From assembly GCA_903918705.1 (NCBI GenBank), contig CAIXFP010000078.1, positions 1 to 7,619 on the forward strand: DNA of 7,619 bases, given 5' to 3'. Source of the stretch: an uncultured Pseudomonadota bacterium. GTDB taxonomy: Bacteria; Pseudomonadota; Gammaproteobacteria; Burkholderiales; Thiobacillaceae. Positions 4,906-7,619 of this stretch are shown here, piece by piece. The first letter of the stretch is position 1, and every line of letters begins with the position of its first letter. The translations under genes and the position numbers were made by a program. The notes under the pieces were generated by a model. That model was not told the DNA's origin and ran no database searches. It worked only from the letters and a program-made list of their open reading frames with translations.

Positions 4906-5678
4906 CAGATCTCCCGCCAGTCCAGTCCGGTTTCCTGGTCGGCCACGCCGACCCAGGCATCTTCGCAGCCCAAGGCGCCCGCCAGGGCGGCACGGGCCAA
5001 TTCCGGAGCGTTGTTGTGTTCCGAAAGGTGCGCGGCAACCACATGGCGCAGTCCCGGTCCCGCGACGCGCGCCAGCAGGGCCGCCGCCGCCGCATTGTCG
5101 AGATGCCCATAAGGCCCGAGGATGCGCCGCTTCAATGCCGCCGGATAATGTCCCGTCCGGAGCAGGTCCAGGTCGTGGTTGCACTCCAGCGCCAGGGCGT
5201 CGCAACCGGCCAGCACTGCTTCGATGTGCGGCGTCACATGGCCGCTGTCGGTCAGCAGGCCGAAGCGGCGGGCGCCGTCGGAGAAGGTGTATTGCACCGG
5301 TTCGCGGGCGTCGTGGGGTACCGGGTACGGCGTCACCTGCAAGTCGCCGACGGCGAATACCGCATGGTCGGAGAGGATGCGCACCGCAACCGGTGCCGCA
5401 TCCTGAGCCTCCAGCATGGCATGGCAGCCGTGGCTCAACCACACCTGGCAACGCGCCCGTTCCGCCAGTTTCGCCACCCCGCGGCCGTGATCGCTGTGCT
5501 CGTGGGTCACCAGGATGGCGTCCAGGTCACCCGCCGCCAGGCCCAGTCGCTCCAGGCGGCGCACCGCTGCACTCGGGCCGAAACCACAATCCACCATGAC
5601 CGTGGTTCGACCGGCTCGCACCACCCAGGCATTGCCCTTGCTGCCACTGCCCAGGCTGGCGAAGCGTAAACCAGCCAC
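4905..5678 (-). CDS. Metallo-beta-lactamase-fold hydrolase, YycJ/WalJ-like
   Basis: This 257-residue protein has the metallo-beta-lactamase fold signature. It begins LRFASLGSGSKGNA, typical of the YycJ/WalJ-like branch. The metal-binding motif THEHSDH lies at residues 58-64, with further ligand candidates His122 (VPHD), Asp144 (LLTDSG) and the late AHLSEHNN (216-223). It is a cytosolic two-metal hydrolase; members of this branch are thought to be phosphodiesterases or nucleases, but the substrate here is unknown. The start is GTG at 5678, sharing its G with the bamC TAG stop (TAGTG). The family N-terminus begins exactly here and no other start keeps it. Its own stop overlaps the helicase ATG. 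It therefore sits as the third gene of the coupled dapA-bamC operon. Family membership is clear, function is not. Confidence 0.92.
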   Translation of the reverse strand: MAGLRFASLGSGSKGNAWVVRAGRTTVMVDCGFGPSAAVRRLERLGLAAGDLDAILVTHEHSDHGRGVAKLAERARCQVWLSHGCHAMLEAQDAAPVAVRILSDHAVFAVGDLQVTPYPVPHDAREPVQYTFSDGARRFGLLTDSGHVTPHIEAVLAGCDALALECNHDLDLLRTGHYPAALKRRILGPYGHLDNAAAAALLARVAGPGLRHVVAAHLSEHNNAPELARAALAGALGCEDAWVGVADQETGLDWREI

Positions 5679-6808
5679 TATTTGAGCTGCTCGAACAACA
5701 GGCTGACGATGCGGGTGCCGGTTTCGTTGTTGGCCGGCTTGCCATCTTCCATATACACGCTGATGCCCGTGTTCTCGCCCCTGCCCGTGAGCCGCACCTG
5801 ATATTTCAAGGCCTTGGCCTTGCTGTCGTCACCGTGCCAGAACGCCAGTTTCGACAGGATGCCCTGGTCCTTCTTGGTATTGGCTTCCGGGTCGGCATAG
5901 CGCACGTAGTAGACACCGGCGGCGCGGTCGCGATCTTCCACCGCGAAGCCGATGCGATCCAGCGCCAGCCCCACTCGGCGCCAGGCCCGGTCGAAGGCTT
6001 CCGGCAGGGTCAGGGTGGCCTCGCCGTCGGCGGTCTTGGCCAGGTTGGCGTGGGGCGGTCCTGCCTTCTCCGCCACCATGGCCTGAGCGCGTGATTCCTC
6101 GACGCCGAAACGCACCATCAGACGGCGGAGCATTTCCGCTTCCAGTTCCGGATCCGGGGGGCGCGGTTGCCACATGGTGCGGCCCTGGCCCTGTTCGCCA
6201 CCGCCCTGGGTGCCTTCGTAGACCTCGACCATGCCGCGGTGGCTGATGTACACCTCGGTGGATTTGGCGTCGCTACCCGGCTCCAGGCGCGTGCGGAATT
6301 TGTCGCGTTCGGACGTGGAATACAAACTGTCGAGCGCCTTGCCGACCCACTTGCGGATGCCGTCCATCGGGATTTTGGCGCGGTTCTCCGCCCAATCGGT
6401 TTCCATTACGCCCGTTTCCGGTTGCTCCAGGGTGATGATGAAGCCCATCTCCTGCCAGAAATCCTTCACCACCGCCCACACCTCGGCGGCCGGTGCCTTC
6501 ACCACCAGCCAGCGCTGGGTGCCGGCGCGCTCGATGCTGGCCTTGTCCACGCTGGGCAACAAGGCTTCCTGTTCGGCGGTCTTGGGCTTGCCGGCGCGTT
6601 CCTTGTCATACGCGGAGAACGTGGCGGCACCGGTCGGATTCACGTCCGGCACGGCGTAGCGGTTGTCTCCGGCGGGCATGACCAGATCCGGTGGCGCCTC
6701 CAGGGGCGGCAGGCTGCCGGACGACTTGTAGTCGATCTTCTTGCTCTCGAACATGGAACAGCCACCGGCAGCCAGGGCCAGGGCAACGAGAACGGCGGTA
6801 GTGCGCAT
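5678..6808 (-). CDS. bamC: Outer membrane protein assembly factor BamC (NlpB lipoprotein)
   Basis: This 376-residue lipoprotein is one of the accessory subunits of the BAM complex, which inserts beta-barrel proteins into the outer membrane. It starts with a short signal peptide MRTTAVLVALALAAGGC whose lipobox LAAGGC puts the lipidated Cys at residue 17. Ser at the next position favours outer-membrane sorting. The segment LPPLEAPPDLVMPAGDNRYA (33-52) followed by VP matches the conserved unstructured N-terminus that binds BamD in characterised BamC. Two helix-grip domains follow, about residues 96-195 (RWLVVKAPAAEVWAVVKDFW, then METDWAENRAK) and about 262-375 (LTLPEAFDRAWRRVGLALDR onward). They are linked by a Gly/Gln-rich and Pro-rich stretch (200-220). 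It is slightly longer than the ~344-residue E. coli protein. ATG 6808 is preferred over the in-frame GTG at 6823, because GAGGT lies 8 bases before the ATG and the signal peptide then starts normally. dapA lies immediately upstream, as in E. coli. Confidence 0.95.
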   Translation of the reverse strand: MRTTAVLVALALAAGGCSMFESKKIDYKSSGSLPPLEAPPDLVMPAGDNRYAVPDVNPTGAATFSAYDKERAGKPKTAEQEALLPSVDKASIERAGTQRWLVVKAPAAEVWAVVKDFWQEMGFIITLEQPETGVMETDWAENRAKIPMDGIRKWVGKALDSLYSTSERDKFRTRLEPGSDAKSTEVYISHRGMVEVYEGTQGGGEQGQGRTMWQPRPPDPELEAEMLRRLMVRFGVEESRAQAMVAEKAGPPHANLAKTADGEATLTLPEAFDRAWRRVGLALDRIGFAVEDRDRAAGVYYVRYADPEANTKKDQGILSKLAFWHGDDSKAKALKYQVRLTGRGENTGISVYMEDGKPANNETGTRIVSLLFEQLK

Positions 6809-6816
6809 AGCGGTGA

Positions 6817-6821
6817 ACCTC
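6817..6821 (-). promoter_or_regulatory. Shine-Dalgarno that decides the bamC start
   Basis: GAGGT on the minus strand lies 8 bases before ATG 6808 and overlaps the end of the dapA stop codon. It supports ATG 6808 as the bamC start rather than GTG 6823, and fits coupling between the two genes. Confidence 0.7.
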
Positions 6822-7619
6822 ACAGGGAACCGGCTTCCTTCAGGACGCCGCGCAACGTGTCGTGGTACGGCGCGGACAGGGGGACGAGGGGCAGGCGAAT
6901 TCCGTATTCGATCCGCCCCATCTCAGCCAGGGCCCACTTCACGGGGATGGGGTTGGCTTCGACGAACAGCTTCTGGTGCAGCCCGAGCAGGCGGAAATTG
7001 ATTTCCCGCGCCCGCGCGAGATCACCAGCCAGGGCCGCCGTGCACATCTCGCTCATGAGGCGCGGCGCCACGTTGGCGGTCACCGAGATGACCCCCTTGC
7101 CGCCCAGCAGCATCAGCACCATGCCGCTGGCATCGTCGCCGCTGTAGACCGAGAACGAGGCCGGCGCCCGCTTGATCAGCTCGGATCCGCGCTCGATGTT
7201 GCCAGTGGCGTCCTTGATGCCGATGACGCCGGGCAGGGCGGCCAGGCGCAGGGCGGTGTCATTGCCGATGTCCGCGACGGTGCGGCCCGGCACGTTGTAC
7301 AGGATCAGCGGCAGATCGCTCGCTTCGGCGATGGCCTTGAAATGGCGATACAGGCCTTCCTGGGTCGGCTTGTTGTAATAAGGCGCCACCGACAGGCCGG
7401 CGGCGGCCCCCGCTTCCCGTGCACAACGGGTCAGTTCGATGGCTTCGCGGGTCGAGTTGGCGCCGGTGCCGGCGATCACCGAAACTCGGCCGGCAGCCTG
7501 CTCCACCGCGGTGCGGATCAGCAGGCAATGCTCCTCGGCATCCACCGTGGGCGATTCGCCCGTGGTGCCGACGATGACCAGCCCATTTGTGCCCTGCTCG
7601 ACATGCCAGTCGATGAGCG
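6820..7619 (-). CDS. dapA: 4-hydroxy-tetrahydrodipicolinate synthase DapA (5' partial)
   Basis: The frame enters from the right edge and stops at TGA 6822-6820, showing 265 residues; the family's usual length is ~292, so about 27 N-terminal residues lie outside. DapA condenses pyruvate with aspartate semialdehyde, the first step committed to diaminopimelate and lysine. The visible start LIDWHVEQGTNGLVIVGTTG, then ESPT, contains the GTTGE substrate-binding motif. Next come APYYNKP with the conserved Tyr, LILYNVPGRT with the catalytic Tyr (codon 7299-7297) and the Arg that holds the substrate carboxylate, and GIKDATGN with the Schiff-base Lys (codon 7215-7213). All core residues are intact. An internal GTG at 7545 is not the start, because the upstream codons encode conserved family sequence. 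It is the first visible gene of the operon, so the promoter would be beyond the window. Feedback control by lysine cannot be judged from the sequence. Confidence 0.96.
   Translation of the reverse strand, partial: LIDWHVEQGTNGLVIVGTTGESPTVDAEEHCLLIRTAVEQAAGRVSVIAGTGANSTREAIELTRCAREAGAAAGLSVAPYYNKPTQEGLYRHFKAIAEASDLPLILYNVPGRTVADIGNDTALRLAALPGVIGIKDATGNIERGSELIKRAPASFSVYSGDDASGMVLMLLGGKGVISVTANVAPRLMSEMCTAALAGDLARAREINFRLLGLHQKLFVEANPIPVKWALAEMGRIEYGIRLPLVPLSAPYHDTLRGVLKEAGSL

Noticed and set aside
3967..5112. 381-codon plus-strand open frame opposite the helicase
   Set aside because: It is rich in His, Gln and Gly, with no family signature, and mirrors the codon structure of the helicase and hydrolase genes.
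4906..5451. In-frame upstream extension of the helicase
   Set aside because: The extension overlaps the metallo-beta-lactamase-fold gene. Its Arg/Gly/Pro-rich translation is typical of a shadow frame, and a Shine-Dalgarno supports ATG 4905.
6167..7147. 326-codon plus-strand open frame opposite bamC and dapA
   Set aside because: It spans the boundary between two well-supported genes on the other strand and has no domain of its own.
1..7619. Search for a novel defence, mobile or toxin-antitoxin system
   Set aside because: No transposase, integrase, nuclease cassette, tRNA gene or attachment site is visible. The genes are mostly conserved housekeeping families, so no new system is claimed.

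Overview
The window is a compact, GC-rich stretch of bacterial chromosome. The gene set and order suggest a betaproteobacterium, probably of the Rhodocyclales/Nitrosomonadales type. Clues are the dapA-bamC pair, a plant-type ferredoxin reductase, a YceH protein, a DUF3301 protein, a PEP-CTERM protein tail, and proteobacterial dispersed repeats. The taxonomic call is inference from gene content and style, not a database match.

Plus strand, positions 1-1526. The window opens with the last ~54 codons of a PEP-CTERM (exosortase-sorted) surface protein, followed by a very strong hairpin terminator. Next comes a class I SAM-dependent methyltransferase (305-943) whose reading frame appears to carry a small dispersed repeat. 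A 145-base spacer follows, holding two inverted copies of a CGTCATTCCCGCG-type repeat. The strand ends with msrB (1089-1526), which encodes methionine-R-sulfoxide reductase. A 40-base spacer with a perfect-armed hairpin separates msrB from the convergent genes on the other strand.

Minus strand, positions 1567-7619, read from right to left: dapA (5' end outside the window), bamC, a YycJ-like metallo-beta-lactamase-fold hydrolase, a RhlE-type DEAD-box RNA helicase, and a small DUF3301 membrane protein. dapA and bamC are 11 bases apart with a good Shine-Dalgarno between them. The next three junctions are stop/start overlaps (TAGTG, TGATG, ATGA), so this looks like one translationally coupled operon. 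A 182-base spacer containing a T-run and hairpins then leads to a second unit: a ferredoxin-NADP(+)-reductase-like flavoprotein and, 2 bases after its stop, a YceH (UPF0502) protein.

Functionally these are mostly housekeeping genes: lysine/peptidoglycan precursor synthesis (DapA), outer-membrane protein assembly (BamC), RNA remodelling (helicase), redox supply (FNR) and protein repair (MsrB). I see no phage, transposase, CRISPR, toxin-antitoxin or defence cassette, and nothing that amounts to a new multi-gene system. The most unusual material is small-scale: a dispersed repeat translated inside the methyltransferase, an inverted repeat pair beside it, a 12-base tandem duplication in the helicase tail, and an MsrB whose usual resolving-cysteine position is serine. 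No gene-free stretch exceeds 300 bases.
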